64,000 bases of DNA from Streptomyces antimycoticus (GTDB lineage Bacteria; Actinomycetota; Actinomycetes; Streptomycetales; Streptomycetaceae), in NCBI RefSeq assembly GCF_005405925.1, contig NZ_BJHV01000001.1:1178001-1242000 (forward strand). The letters run 5' to 3'. This document shows, one piece after another, positions 53,301 to 63,686 of this stretch (position 1 is its first letter; the number at the start of each line of letters is the position of its first letter). The notes under the pieces are model-generated. The model saw only the letters and a list, made by a program, of their open reading frames with translations, was not told the DNA's origin and made no database searches. The position numbers and the translations under genes are program-made.

Positions 53301-54299
53301 ATGACGCGACGACTTGCTGAAGTGGCGAAGAAGGTCGGTGTCAGCGAGGCCACGGTCAGCCGGGTACTCAATGGCAAGCCCGGGGTCTCCGAAGCCACCC
53401 GGCAGGCGGTGCTGTCCGCGCTGGACGTCCTCGGCTACGAGCGGCCCACCCAGCTGCGGGGCGACCGGGCCCGGCTGGTCGGTCTGGTCCTGCCCGAGCT
53501 GCAGAACCCCATCTTCCCGGCGTTCGCCGAGGTCATCGGCGGGGCGCTGGCGCAACTGGGGCTGACTCCGGTGCTGTGCACCCAGACCAAGGGCGGGGTC
53601 TCCGAGGCCGATTACGTGGATCTGCTGCTGCAACAGCAGGTCTCCGGCGTGGTGTTCGCGGGCGGGCTGTTCGCACAGGCCGACGCGCCCCACGACCACT
53701 ACCGGCTGCTCGCCGAGCGCAACATTCCGGTGGTGCTGGTCAACGCGGCGATAGAGCATCTCGGTTTCCCGGGCGTCTCCTGCGACGACGCCGTGGCCGT
53801 GGAGCAGGCGTGGCGGCATCTGGCCTCTCTCGGCCACGAGCGGATCGGGCTGGTGCTGGGGCCGAGTGACCATATGCCGTCGGCGCGCAAGCTGGCCGCC
53901 GCGCGCGCGGTCGCCGGCCGGCTGCCGGACGAGTTCGTGGCCCGGGCGATCTTCTCGATCGAGGGCGGCCACGCCGCGGCCTCCCGGCTGATCGACCGGG
54001 GGGTCACGGGCATCATCTGTGCCAGTGACCCGCTGGCGCTGGGGGCGATACGGGCGGCGCGCCGCAAGGGGTTGGGCGTGCCGTCGCAGGTGTCCGTGGT
54101 CGGCTACGACGACTCCGCGTTCATGAACTGCACCGAGCCGCCGCTGACCACCGTCCGCCAGCCCATCGAGGCCATGGGCCGGGCGGCCGTGGAACTGCTG
54201 AACGCGCAGATCGGCGGCGCGGCCGTACCGTCCGAGGAGCTGTTGTTCGAGCCGGAGCTGGTGGTGCGCGGCTCCACCGCGCAGCCGCCGCGGGAGTAA
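53301..54299 (+). CDS. LacI-family transcriptional regulator (MalR-like)
   Basis: This 332-residue repressor has an N-terminal LacI helix-turn-helix and hinge helix (MTRRLAEVAKKVGVSEATVSRVL..., about 1-55) and a periplasmic-binding-protein-like sugar domain to about 325. The start is ATG at 53301. It stands directly upstream of an ABC sugar importer, an alpha-glucosidase and a secreted glycosidase, so it should be their repressor, released by an oligosaccharide, probably an alpha-glucan fragment. The inverted repeat ending at its start codon indicates autoregulation, and related CCGCAAG/CTTGCGG half-sites occur before the binding-protein gene. Confidence 0.93.
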   Translation: MTRRLAEVAKKVGVSEATVSRVLNGKPGVSEATRQAVLSALDVLGYERPTQLRGDRARLVGLVLPELQNPIFPAFAEVIGGALAQLGLTPVLCTQTKGGVSEADYVDLLLQQQVSGVVFAGGLFAQADAPHDHYRLLAERNIPVVLVNAAIEHLGFPGVSCDDAVAVEQAWRHLASLGHERIGLVLGPSDHMPSARKLAAARAVAGRLPDEFVARAIFSIEGGHAAASRLIDRGVTGIICASDPLALGAIRAARRKGLGVPSQVSVVGYDDSAFMNCTEPPLTTVRQPIEAMGRAAVELLNAQIGGAAVPSEELLFEPELVVRGSTAQPPRE

Positions 54300-54525
54300 A
54301 GCGCGGGGCCCGTCGAGATGCGGTCGACAGGGGGTTGGCAGGCGGCCGCAAGGCCGTCGGCAAGCTTAATCCATCTGATCCACAGTCCAGTTGAATAATT
54401 ACAGAATCTACGCGACATCTTGCGGCCCGTTGTCGACGGTGCTTGAGTGTGCGGCGCACTCACGGTTGTGTGCGCCCCGCTCGCGGCCGTGGGGCTTCCC
54501 TGCTCCTGTACAGAGGGGTCCACCC
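54300..54525 (+). promoter_or_regulatory. Leader/promoter region of the ABC sugar operon
   Basis: This 226-bp gap contains an AT-rich stretch (54364-54412) that stands out from the GC-rich background and probably holds the promoter. CCGCAAG (54346-54352) and CTTGCGG (54419-54425) form an inverted pair like the operator before the lacI-family gene. The -35/-10 boxes cannot be assigned safely. Confidence 0.5.
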
Positions 54526-55869
54526 ATGAGAAGCACCGGGTTCCGCCGTACGCTCATCGCGCTCAGCGCCTGCTCCCTCGCCCTCACCGCCTGCGGAGGG
54601 TCGAACGACGGCTCGGCAGACGGAAAGACGCGTATCACCGTCAACTGCATGCCGCCCAAGAGCGCCAAGGTCGACCGCCAGTTCTTCGAGGAGGACATCG
54701 CCTCCTTCGAGAAGCAGAACCCGGACATCGACGTCGTCGCGCATGACGCGTTCCCCTGCCAGGACCCGAAGACCTTCGACGCCAAGCTGGCCGGCGGCCA
54801 GATGGAGAACGTCTTCTACACGTACTTCACCGACGCCCGGCATGTCGTCGACATCAACCAGGCGGCCGATCTCACCCCGTACGTCAAGGAGTTGAAGAGC
54901 TACCCCACCCTCCAGAAGCAGCTGCGCGACATCTACACGGTCGACGGCAAGGTCTACGGCATCCCGCGCACCGGCTACTCGATGGGCCTGATCTACAACC
55001 GCAAGCTCTTCGAGAAGGCCGGACTCGACCCCGACAAGCCGCCGATGACCTGGGAAGAGGTCCGCGCCGACGCCAAGAAGATCGCCGCGCTGGGCAATGG
55101 CACCGTCGGCTACGCGGACTACAGCGCACAGAACCAGGGCGGCTGGCACTTCACGGCGGAGCTCTACGCACAGGGCGGCGACGTCGTCAGCGCCGACGGC
55201 AAGAAGGCCACCATCGACACCCCCGAGGCGCGCGCCGTCCTGCGGAATCTGCACGACATGCGCTGGGTGGACGACTCGATGGGCAGCAAGCAGCTCCTCG
55301 TCATCAACGACGCCCAGCAGATGATGGGCTCGGGCAAGCTGGGCATGTACCTCGCCGCGCCCGACAACATCCCGATCCTGGTGAAGGAGAAGGGCGGCAA
55401 CTACAAGGACCTCGCCATCGCCCCCATGCCCGGCGGCAAGGGCACGCTCATCGGCGGCGACGGCTATATGTTCCAGAAGAAGGACACGCCCGCCCAGATC
55501 CGGGCCGGGCTCAAGTGGCTCGACCACATGTTCCTGACCCCGGGCAAGGGCTTCCTCGGCGACTACGTCCGCGCCAAGAAGAACGACGCCCCGGTGGGCC
55601 TGCCCGAGCCGCGGCTGTTCACCGGCGCCGCCGACGCCAAGGACCAGCAGGTCAAGAAGGCCAACGCCAATGTCCCCGTGGACAACTATCAGACCTTCCT
55701 GGACGGCAATCAGAAGCTGCGGATGAAGATCGAGCCGCCGCACGCCCAGCAGATCTACTCCGTCCTCGACGGAGCCGTCTCCGCCGTCCTGACCAAGAAG
55801 GACGCCGACATCGACCAGCTCATCGAGGACGCCTCCGGAAAGATCGACAGCATCCTGGCCCGGGGCTGA
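54526..55869 (+). CDS. ABC transporter sugar-binding lipoprotein
   Basis: This 447-residue extracytoplasmic binding protein captures sugars for the importer. It has a lipoprotein signal peptide with lipobox L-T-A-C at residues 20-23, so Cys23 should be lipidated and anchor it outside the membrane. The remainder has the family-1 (MalE-like) solute-binding look, with motifs such as VDGKVYGIPRTGYSMGLIYNRKLFEKAGLDP split over two lobes. AGAGGGG lies seven bases before the ATG at 54526. It is the first gene of a cassette with two permeases, 4 bp from the next. An ATP-binding subunit is absent here, as is common in Streptomyces where MsiK is shared. Likely ligand: maltooligosaccharide or another alpha-glucan fragment, judged from the neighbouring enzymes. 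Confidence 0.94.
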   Translation: MRSTGFRRTLIALSACSLALTACGGSNDGSADGKTRITVNCMPPKSAKVDRQFFEEDIASFEKQNPDIDVVAHDAFPCQDPKTFDAKLAGGQMENVFYTYFTDARHVVDINQAADLTPYVKELKSYPTLQKQLRDIYTVDGKVYGIPRTGYSMGLIYNRKLFEKAGLDPDKPPMTWEEVRADAKKIAALGNGTVGYADYSAQNQGGWHFTAELYAQGGDVVSADGKKATIDTPEARAVLRNLHDMRWVDDSMGSKQLLVINDAQQMMGSGKLGMYLAAPDNIPILVKEKGGNYKDLAIAPMPGGKGTLIGGDGYMFQKKDTPAQIRAGLKWLDHMFLTPGKGFLGDYVRAKKNDAPVGLPEPRLFTGAADAKDQQVKKANANVPVDNYQTFLDGNQKLRMKIEPPHAQQIYSVLDGAVSAVLTKKDADIDQLIEDASGKIDSILARG

Positions 55870-55873
55870 CCCG

Positions 55874-56829
55874 ATGACCAAGACGGCTGCGCGGCCGCCC
55901 GCCGAGGCGATCGCCGTCCACCCAGTGCAGGCGCCGCCCCCGGCGGGGGGTCGGGGGCGGCGCCGCCTCGCCGACCAGGCCCGGGCCTACGGCTTCCTCC
56001 TCGGCGGTCTCGTCTGCTTCGCGCTGTTCTCCTGGTATCCGGCGATCCGCGCGGTCGTGATCGCCTTCCAGAAGTACACGCCCGGCTCGTCCCCGAATGG
56101 GTCGGCACCGCCAACTTCACCCGGGTCCTGCACGATCCGGAGTTCACCGCGGCGTGGCGGAACACCCTCACCTTCACGCTGCTGGCGCTGGTCATCGGCT
56201 TCGCGATCCCGTTCCTGCTCGCCCTCGTCCTCAATGAACTCCGGCACGCCAAGGCGTTCTTCCGGGTCGTGGTGTATCTGCCGGTGATGATTCCGCCGGT
56301 GGTGAGCGCTCTGCTGTGGAAGTGGTTCTACGACCCGGGCGCCGGGCTGGCCAACGAGGCACTGCGCTTCGCGCATCTGCCCACCTCGAACTGGTCCAAC
56401 GGCGCCGACACCGCCCTGGTCTCCCTCGTCATCGTCGCCACCTGGGCCAATATGGGCGGCACCGTCCTGATCTATCTGGCGGCCCTGCAGTCCATCCCCG
56501 GTGAGCTGTACGAGGCGGCCGAGCTGGACGGCGCGAGCCTGCTGCAACGCGTCCGCCATGTCACGATCCCCCAGACCCGGTTCGTCATCCTCATGCTGAT
56601 GCTGCTGCAGATCATCGCGACGATGCAGGTCTTCACCGAGCCCTTCGTGATCACCGGTGGCGGCCCGGAGAACGCCACGGTCACCGTCCTCTACCTCATC
56701 TACAAATACGCCTTCCTCTACAACGACTTCGGCGGCGCCTGTGCGCTGAGCGTCATGCTGCTCGTGCTGCTCGGCGCCTTCTCCGCCCTCTATCTGCGGC
56801 TGACCCGCTCCGGGGAGGACGACGCATGA
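55874..56829 (+). CDS. ABC sugar transporter permease 1 (one frameshift in the given sequence)
   Basis: This is the inner-membrane permease of the MalF type. As given, the frame breaks at the C-run 56091-56094: the first frame reads ...AVVIAFQKYTPGSSP, and one frame over the family sequence continues EWVGTANFTRVLHDPEF.... Adding one base to the 956-base span gives exactly 319 codons. The C-terminal half has the EAA loop (EAAELDGASLLQRVRHVTIP) that contacts the ATPase, and several membrane segments. The ATG at 55874 lies 4 bp after the binding-protein stop; the last codon overlaps the next gene by 4 bp (ATGA). I consider the break a sequence error rather than decay, because both halves are otherwise intact. 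Confidence 0.88.
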
Positions 56830-57701
56830 GCACCCGGACCCTCGTCTCCCCCGCCGCCCTGGCCCGCCCCCGCGGCCGGGCCGTCTACTGGACGGTCTTC
56901 ACGGCCGTGGTGGTGCTCTTCGCGATCGCCTTCCTCTTCCCCGTCTACTGGATGGTGACCGGGGCGATGAAGTCGCCGGACGAGGTGGCGCAGACCCCGC
57001 CGACCCTCGTCCCGAAGCAGTGGCACTCCAGCGGCTACACCGACGCCTGGGACCTGATGCAGCTTCCGCAGCATCTGTGGAACACGGTGGTCCAGGCGGC
57101 CGGTGCCTGGCTGTTCCAGCTGGTCTTCTGTACGGCCGCCGCCTACGCCCTGTCCAAGCTGAAGCCCGCCTTCGGCAAGGTGATCCTCGGTGGCATCCTG
57201 GCCACGCTGATGGTCCCGGCCCAGGCGCTGGTCGTGCCGAAGTACCTGACCGTCGCCGATCTGCCGCTGATCCACACCAGCCTGCTCAACGACCCGCTCG
57301 CGATCTGGCTGCCGGCCGTGGCCAACGCCTTCAACCTCTATCTCCTCAAGCGGTTCTTCGACCAGATCCCGCGCGACGTCCTGGAGGCCGCCGAGATCGA
57401 CGGCGCCGGAAAGCTGCGCACCCTGTGGTCGATCGTGCTGCCCATGTCGCGTCCGGTGCTCGGCGTCGTGTCGATCTTCGCGCTGGTCGCGGTGTGGCAG
57501 GACTTCCTGTGGCCGCTGATGGTCTTCTCCGACACCGGCAAGCAGCCGATCAGCGTCGCACTCGTCCAGCTGTCGCAGAACATCCAGCTGACCGTGCTCA
57601 TCGCCGCGATGGTCATCGCCAGCATCCCGATGGTCGCGCTGTTCCTCGTCTTCCAGCGGCACATCATCGCCGGGATCAGCGCGGGCAGCACGAAGGGCTG
57701 A
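56826..57701 (+). CDS. ABC sugar transporter permease 2
   Basis: This 291-residue permease is of the MalG type: six hydrophobic segments beginning VYWTVFTAVVVLFAIAFLF, and the EAA loop (EAAEIDGAGKLRTLWSIVLP) at about residues 189-208, with the conserved Gly. It should pair with permease 1 in the membrane. The start overlaps the previous stop by 4 bp. It is followed after 30 bp by the alpha-glucosidase gene, which should degrade the imported sugar. Confidence 0.95.
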   Translation: MSTRTLVSPAALARPRGRAVYWTVFTAVVVLFAIAFLFPVYWMVTGAMKSPDEVAQTPPTLVPKQWHSSGYTDAWDLMQLPQHLWNTVVQAAGAWLFQLVFCTAAAYALSKLKPAFGKVILGGILATLMVPAQALVVPKYLTVADLPLIHTSLLNDPLAIWLPAVANAFNLYLLKRFFDQIPRDVLEAAEIDGAGKLRTLWSIVLPMSRPVLGVVSIFALVAVWQDFLWPLMVFSDTGKQPISVALVQLSQNIQLTVLIAAMVIASIPMVALFLVFQRHIIAGISAGSTKG

Positions 57702-57731
57702 CTTCGCCCCACCGACAGAAAGGCATCCACC

Positions 57732-59330
57732 GTGGCCCAGCCCACCCCTGCCCGGACGCCCCACGACTGGTGGCGCTCCGCCGTCATCTACCAGGTGTAT
57801 GTGCGCAGCTTCGCCGACGGGGACGGCGATGGCACCGGCGACCTCGCGGGCGTCCGCGCCAGGCTGCCGTATCTCGCCGAACTCGGCGTCGACGCGCTGT
57901 GGTTCAGCCCCTGGTACCAGTCGCCCATGAAGGACGGCGGCTATGACGTCGCCGACTACCGCGCCATCGATCCGGCCTTCGGCACCCTGGCCGAGGCGGA
58001 GAAGCTCATCGCCGAGGCCCGGGAGCTGGGCATCCGCACGATCGTCGACATCGTGCCGAACCACGTCTCCGACCAGCACCCCTGGTGGCGTGCCGCCCTC
58101 GCCGGCGGCCCCGAGCGCGAGCTCTTCCACTTCCGCCCGGGCCGCGGTGACCACGGTGAACTGCCGCCCAACGACTGGAAGTCGGAGTTCGGCGGCCCGG
58201 CGTGGACCCGGCTGCCCGACGGCCACTGGTATCTGCATCTGTTCGCCCCCGAGCAGCCGGACCTCAACTGGGCGCACCCGGCCGTACGCCAGGAACACGA
58301 GGACATCCTGCGCTTCTGGTTCGAGCGGGGTGTCGCGGGCGTCCGCATCGACTCGGCCGCCCTCCTGGCCAAGGATCCCCGGCTGCCCGACTTCGTCGAG
58401 GGCCACGATCCGCATCCGTACGTGGACCGCGACGAGCTCCATGACATCTACCGCTCCTGGCGCGGGGTGGCCGACGAACACGGTGGTGTGTTCGTCGGCG
58501 AGGTGTGGCTGCCGGACAGCGAGCGCTTCGCCCGCTATCTGCGCCCCGACGAGCTGCACACCGCCTTCAACTTCTCCTTCCTGGCCTGCCCCTGGGAGGC
58601 CGGGCGGCTGCGGGCGTCGATCGACGAGACGCTCGCCGAACACGCTCCGGTGGGCGCGCCCGCCACGTGGGTGCTGTGCAACCACGATGTGACCCGCACG
58701 GTCACCCGCTACGGGCGCGAGGACACCGGTTTCGACTTCGCCACCAAGGTCTTCGGCACCCCCACCGACCTCGCCCTCGGCACCCGGCGGGCACGGGCCG
58801 CCGCCCTGCTGTCGCTGGCCCTGCCCGGCGCCGTGTACGTCTACCAGGGGGAGGAACTGGGCCTGCCCGAGGCCGACATCCCCCGCGACCGCATCCAGGA
58901 CCCGATGCACTTCCGCTCCGGCGGCACCGACCCGGGCCGCGACGGCTGCCGGGTGCCGCTGCCGTGGGGGGCCAAGGCGCCGTACGCCGGTTTCGGCTCG
59001 CGCGAGGAGCCGTGGCTGCCGCAGCCCGCGTACTGGGCGGCGTACGCGGCCGATGCGCAGGAGGCGGACCCGGGGTCGATGCTCGCCCTCTACCGCGAGG
59101 CGATCCGCATCCGCCGCGCCACCCCCGGTTTCGGCGACGGGCCGCTGACCTGGCTCCCCTCGGCCGACGGTGTTCTGGCCTTCGCCCGTGACAACGGCCT
59201 GGTCTGCGTGGTCAACCTCGCGGACACCCCCGCCGAACTGGACGGCACCTCCCGGCTGCTGCTCAGCAGCGGCCCGCTGGACGACCAGGGCCGCCTTCCG
59301 CGGGACACCGCGGCCTGGCTGCTCGCCTGA
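57732..59330 (+). CDS. GH13 alpha-glucosidase (oligo-alpha-glucosidase type), cytoplasmic
   Basis: This 532-residue enzyme hydrolyses alpha-glucosidic bonds of imported oligosaccharides. It has no signal peptide. The TIM-barrel motifs of family GH13 are in order: DIVPNH near residue 110, GVRIDSA with the nucleophile Asp near 206, VGEVW with the acid Glu near 256, and NHD with the third carboxylate near 318. QVYVRSFADGDGDGTGDLAG at the start is typical of the oligo-1,6-/alpha-glucosidase branch (GH13_30-like). The GTG start at 57732 has AGAAAGG upstream. Exact linkage preference cannot be read from sequence; the secreted enzyme next door hints at alpha-1,3 or alpha-1,4 oligomers. Confidence 0.93.
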   Translation: MAQPTPARTPHDWWRSAVIYQVYVRSFADGDGDGTGDLAGVRARLPYLAELGVDALWFSPWYQSPMKDGGYDVADYRAIDPAFGTLAEAEKLIAEARELGIRTIVDIVPNHVSDQHPWWRAALAGGPERELFHFRPGRGDHGELPPNDWKSEFGGPAWTRLPDGHWYLHLFAPEQPDLNWAHPAVRQEHEDILRFWFERGVAGVRIDSAALLAKDPRLPDFVEGHDPHPYVDRDELHDIYRSWRGVADEHGGVFVGEVWLPDSERFARYLRPDELHTAFNFSFLACPWEAGRLRASIDETLAEHAPVGAPATWVLCNHDVTRTVTRYGREDTGFDFATKVFGTPTDLALGTRRARAAALLSLALPGAVYVYQGEELGLPEADIPRDRIQDPMHFRSGGTDPGRDGCRVPLPWGAKAPYAGFGSREEPWLPQPAYWAAYAADAQEADPGSMLALYREAIRIRRATPGFGDGPLTWLPSADGVLAFARDNGLVCVVNLADTPAELDGTSRLLLSSGPLDDQGRLPRDTAAWLLA

Positions 59331-59383
59331 GCCACCCCCACCGCACCGCGCTATCCCCACCCCCACCACGAAGGGATCAGCAC

Positions 59384-61570
59384 ATGCACAGCAGCAGCAT
59401 CGCATCGGCGTCAGCCAGGCGCTTGTCGGCGATCGGCGCGACCGTCGCCCTGGCGGCCGGCATGCTCGTCACCCTGACCCCCACGGCCGCTCACGCGGCG
59501 GCGGGCGCCGCCCTGCCCTTTACCTCGGTCGAGGCCGAGTCGGCCACCACCACGGGTACGAAGATCGGCCCCGATTTCACCCAGGGCACGCTCGCCTCCG
59601 AGGCGTCCGGGCGCCAGGCCGTCCGTCTCGCCGGCGGCCAGCGCGTCGAGTTCACCGCACCGCGCGCCGCCAACGCGGTGAACGTGTCCTACAGCGTGCC
59701 CGACGGCCAGTCGGGCGCGCTCAACGTCTATGTCAACGGCACCAAGCTGGCCAAGACCCTCACGGTCACGTCCAAGTACTCGTATGTGGACACCGGCTGG
59801 ATCATGGGCTCGAAGACCCACCACTTCTACGACAACGCCCGGCTGCTACTCGGGCAGAACGTCCAGTCCGGTGACAAGATCGCCTTCGAGGCGGCGAACG
59901 CACAGGTCACCGTGGATGTGGCCGATTTCGAGCAGGTCGCGGCGGCGGCGAGCCAGCCCGCCGGATCGGTCTCGGTCACCTCCAAGGGCGCCGACCCCAG
60001 CGGGCAGGGCGACTCCACCCAGGCGTTCCGGGATGCCATCGCGGCCGCCCAGGGCGGCGTGGTCTGGATCCCGCCGGGCGACTACAAGCTGACCTCCTCC
60101 CTGAGCGGTGTCCAGAACGTCACCCTCCAGGGCGCCGGCAGCTGGCACTCCGTCGTGCGCACCTCGCGGTTCATCGACCAGACCAGCTCCTCCGGCAACG
60201 TCCACATCAAGGACTTCGCGGTCATCGGCGAGGTCACCGAGCGCGTCGACTCCAACCCGGACAACTTCGTCAACGGCTCGCTCGGCCCGGGCTCCAGCGT
60301 GTCGGGCATGTGGCTCCAGCATCTGAAGGTCGGTCTCTGGCTGACCGGCAACAACGACAACCTCGTGGTCGAGAACAACCGCATCCTCGACACCACTGCC
60401 GACGGCCTCAACCTCAACGGCAGCGCCAAGGAGGTACGGGTCCGCAACAACTTCCTGCGCAACCAGGGCGACGACTCGCTCGCCATGTGGTCGCTGAACT
60501 CCCCTGATGTGAGCAGCAGCTTCGAGAACAACACCATCTCGCAGCCGAACCTCGCCAATGGCATCGCGATCTACGGCGGCAGGGACATCGCGGTCAAGAA
60601 CAATCTGATCTCCGACACCAACGCGCTGGGCAGCGGCATCGCCATCTCCAACCAGAAGTTCCTGGACCCGTTCCATCCGCTGGCCGGCACGATCACGGTC
60701 GACGGCAACACGCTCGTGCGGGCGGGCGCCATGAACCCCAACTGGAACCACCCGATGGGCGCCCTGCGCGTCGACTCCTACGACAGCGCGATCGACGCCA
60801 CCGTCAACATCACCAACACGACCGTCAAGGACAGCCCGTACAGCGCCTTCGAGTTCGTCTCCGGCGGCGGCCGGGGCTATGCGGTCAAGAACGTCAATGT
60901 GACCGGCGCGACCGTGACCAACCCCGGAACGGTCGTCGTCCAGGCCGAGGCGCAGGGAGCGGCGAAGTTCAGCAATGTCACCGCCTCCAGCGTCGGCGCG
61001 GCGGGCGTCTACAACTGCCCGTTCCCGGCCGGTTCGGGCACCTTCGAGGTCGCCGACGGCGGTGGCAACTCCGGCTGGAGCAGCACCTGGTCGGACTGCT
61101 CCACCTGGCCCCAGCCGGGCCAGGGCAACCCGGACCCCGACCCGGGCCGCAACCTCGCCAAGGGCCGCCCGGCCACCGCGACCGGCTCCCAGGACGTCTA
61201 CACCCCCGGCAAGGCGGTCGACGGCGACGCCGGCACCTACTGGGAGTCGACCAACAATGCCTTTCCGCAGGCGCTGACCGTGGACCTGGGCTCCGGCCAG
61301 GCCATCCGCCGGCTGGTGCTGAAGCTGCCGCCCTCCTCGGCGTGGGGTGCCCGTACCCAGACCCTGTCCGTGCTGGGCAGCGCCGATGGCTCCGCGTACT
61401 CGACGGTGGTGGGGTCGCAGGGCTACCGCTTCGACCCGGCGACCGGCAACAAGGTCACCGTCGATCTGCCCGGCACCACGCAGGTGCGCTATCTGAAGCT
61501 CAATGTCACCGGCAATACGGGCTGGCCGGCGGCCCAGCTCAGTGAGGTGGAGGCGTATCTGACCTCGTGA
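59384..61570 (+). CDS. Secreted beta-helix glycosidase, probably GH87 (mycodextranase/alpha-1,3-glucanase), with discoidin-type domain
   Basis: This 728-residue protein has a signal peptide cut after AHA at residue 38, so it acts outside the cell. Residues about 48-185 resemble a carbohydrate-binding beta-sandwich (EAESATTT..., RVEFTAP). Residues 195-560 are a right-handed parallel beta-helix with repeated N-rich turns (VVENNRILDTTADGLNLNG, VRVRNNFLRNQGDDS). After a Pro/Asp linker (about 575-592) an F5/8-type (discoidin/CBM32-like) domain closes the protein. This combination is that of GH87 enzymes cutting alpha-1,3-linked glucans, and the acidic GDDS and TADG turns are candidates for catalysis. 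A pectate-lyase-like enzyme is the alternative. GAAGGGA precedes the ATG. It follows the GH13 gene by 53 bp, so it probably supplies sugars for the importer. Confidence 0.8.
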   Translation: MHSSSIASASARRLSAIGATVALAAGMLVTLTPTAAHAAAGAALPFTSVEAESATTTGTKIGPDFTQGTLASEASGRQAVRLAGGQRVEFTAPRAANAVNVSYSVPDGQSGALNVYVNGTKLAKTLTVTSKYSYVDTGWIMGSKTHHFYDNARLLLGQNVQSGDKIAFEAANAQVTVDVADFEQVAAAASQPAGSVSVTSKGADPSGQGDSTQAFRDAIAAAQGGVVWIPPGDYKLTSSLSGVQNVTLQGAGSWHSVVRTSRFIDQTSSSGNVHIKDFAVIGEVTERVDSNPDNFVNGSLGPGSSVSGMWLQHLKVGLWLTGNNDNLVVENNRILDTTADGLNLNGSAKEVRVRNNFLRNQGDDSLAMWSLNSPDVSSSFENNTISQPNLANGIAIYGGRDIAVKNNLISDTNALGSGIAISNQKFLDPFHPLAGTITVDGNTLVRAGAMNPNWNHPMGALRVDSYDSAIDATVNITNTTVKDSPYSAFEFVSGGGRGYAVKNVNVTGATVTNPGTVVVQAEAQGAAKFSNVTASSVGAAGVYNCPFPAGSGTFEVADGGGNSGWSSTWSDCSTWPQPGQGNPDPDPGRNLAKGRPATATGSQDVYTPGKAVDGDAGTYWESTNNAFPQALTVDLGSGQAIRRLVLKLPPSSAWGARTQTLSVLGSADGSAYSTVVGSQGYRFDPATGNKVTVDLPGTTQVRYLKLNVTGNTGWPAAQLSEVEAYLTS

Positions 61571-61578
61571 CCCTCGCC

Positions 61579-61649
61579 CCCGCGCTTCGCCGCCCGGAGC
61601 CACCCGGAGCCACCCGGGCGCCCCGGTTCCCGGCCCGGCGAAGCGCGGG
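61579..61649 (+). terminator. Long-loop hairpin after the glycosidase gene
   Basis: A perfect 14-bp inverted repeat (CCCGCGCTTCGCCG at 61579-61592; CGGCGAAGCGCGGG at 61636-61649) begins nine bases after the stop. The loop holds a duplicated CCCGGAGCCA. No T-run follows, as is usual in Streptomyces. Confidence 0.65.
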
Positions 61650-61684
61650 ACGAGGCGCTGGATCACGAGCATCACCAGGGGCGC

Positions 61685-63168
<1,484 letters not shown>

Positions 63169-63192
63169 GTCTTCGCTCCACCGCGCACGACA

Positions 63193-63229
63193 ACGGCCAG
63201 GGCACCCCTCGACGGGGCGTCCTGGCCGT
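63193..63229 (+). terminator. Hairpin terminator of argG
   Basis: ACGGCCAGG (63193-63201) pairs with CCTGGCCGT (63221-63229). An inner CCCC/GGGG pairing around TCGA extends the stem. It starts 24 bases after the argG stop. Confidence 0.8.
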
Positions 63230-63383
63230 CCGCTTTCCCTGGTGGCACGCGAGGTATTGACACCCCGAGTCCTCTATCGTCCAGGATGTCCGAAAGGCCG
63301 GGCGGCATTCGACATATCGAACGCACGCCGTACGCGCCGAGCACGACAGCACCCGCACCCCGCACCCCGCACCATCCATTCCG

Positions 63384-63605
63384 GTGAGGCCCTCCCCACG
63401 CGCCACCGTGCCGGATCCACGAAGGCGCCCGCGGTGCTCGACCGACTGGTCGCAGGCGGGCTCGGCCCCGCCGACCTATCCGGACACCAACCCCAACATC
63501 GGCACGCAATTCCTCTACCAGGGCATGAACCCCTCGGCCGGCGGTGACTACTCGCAACTCCCCTGGCGGCTGGGACCGCTCACCCAGACCAACACCACCT
63601 GCTGA
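63384..63605 (+). other. Short unidentified ORF, possible C-terminal remnant of a secreted protein
   Basis: The 73-codon frame has a plausible C-terminal part from about base 63430 (CSTDWSQAGSAPPTYPDTNP..., ending QTNTTC) rich in Tyr, Asn, Thr and Gln, unlike a random high-GC shadow. The first 20 residues look like noise, and no ribosome site or signal peptide is visible. I do not recognise the family. It may be a decayed gene tail. A hairpin follows directly. The rest of 63230-63686 holds no other gene I can support; TTGACA at 63257-63262 is a possible -35 box. Confidence 0.3.
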
Positions 63606-63627
63606 CCACTCCTCCGCACACGCCAAA

Positions 63628-63659
63628 CGGCGCGACACCCCCGCTCGGGGGTGCCGCGC
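63628..63659. terminator. Strong hairpin between convergent genes
   Basis: GGCGCGACACCCCC (63628-63641) pairs with GGGGGTGCCGCGCC (63646-63659) around GCTC, with one mismatch. It lies 28 bp beyond the stop of the minus-strand GH9 gene and could end transcription from both sides. Confidence 0.8.
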
Positions 63660-63686
63660 CGCCGGAGGGGCCGGGCGCGGGCCGGG

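Noticed and set aside
54391..54525. N-terminal extension of the sugar-binding protein to 54391
   Set aside because: The ATG at 54526 has a good ribosome site and begins a proper lipoprotein signal peptide; the extension would destroy it.
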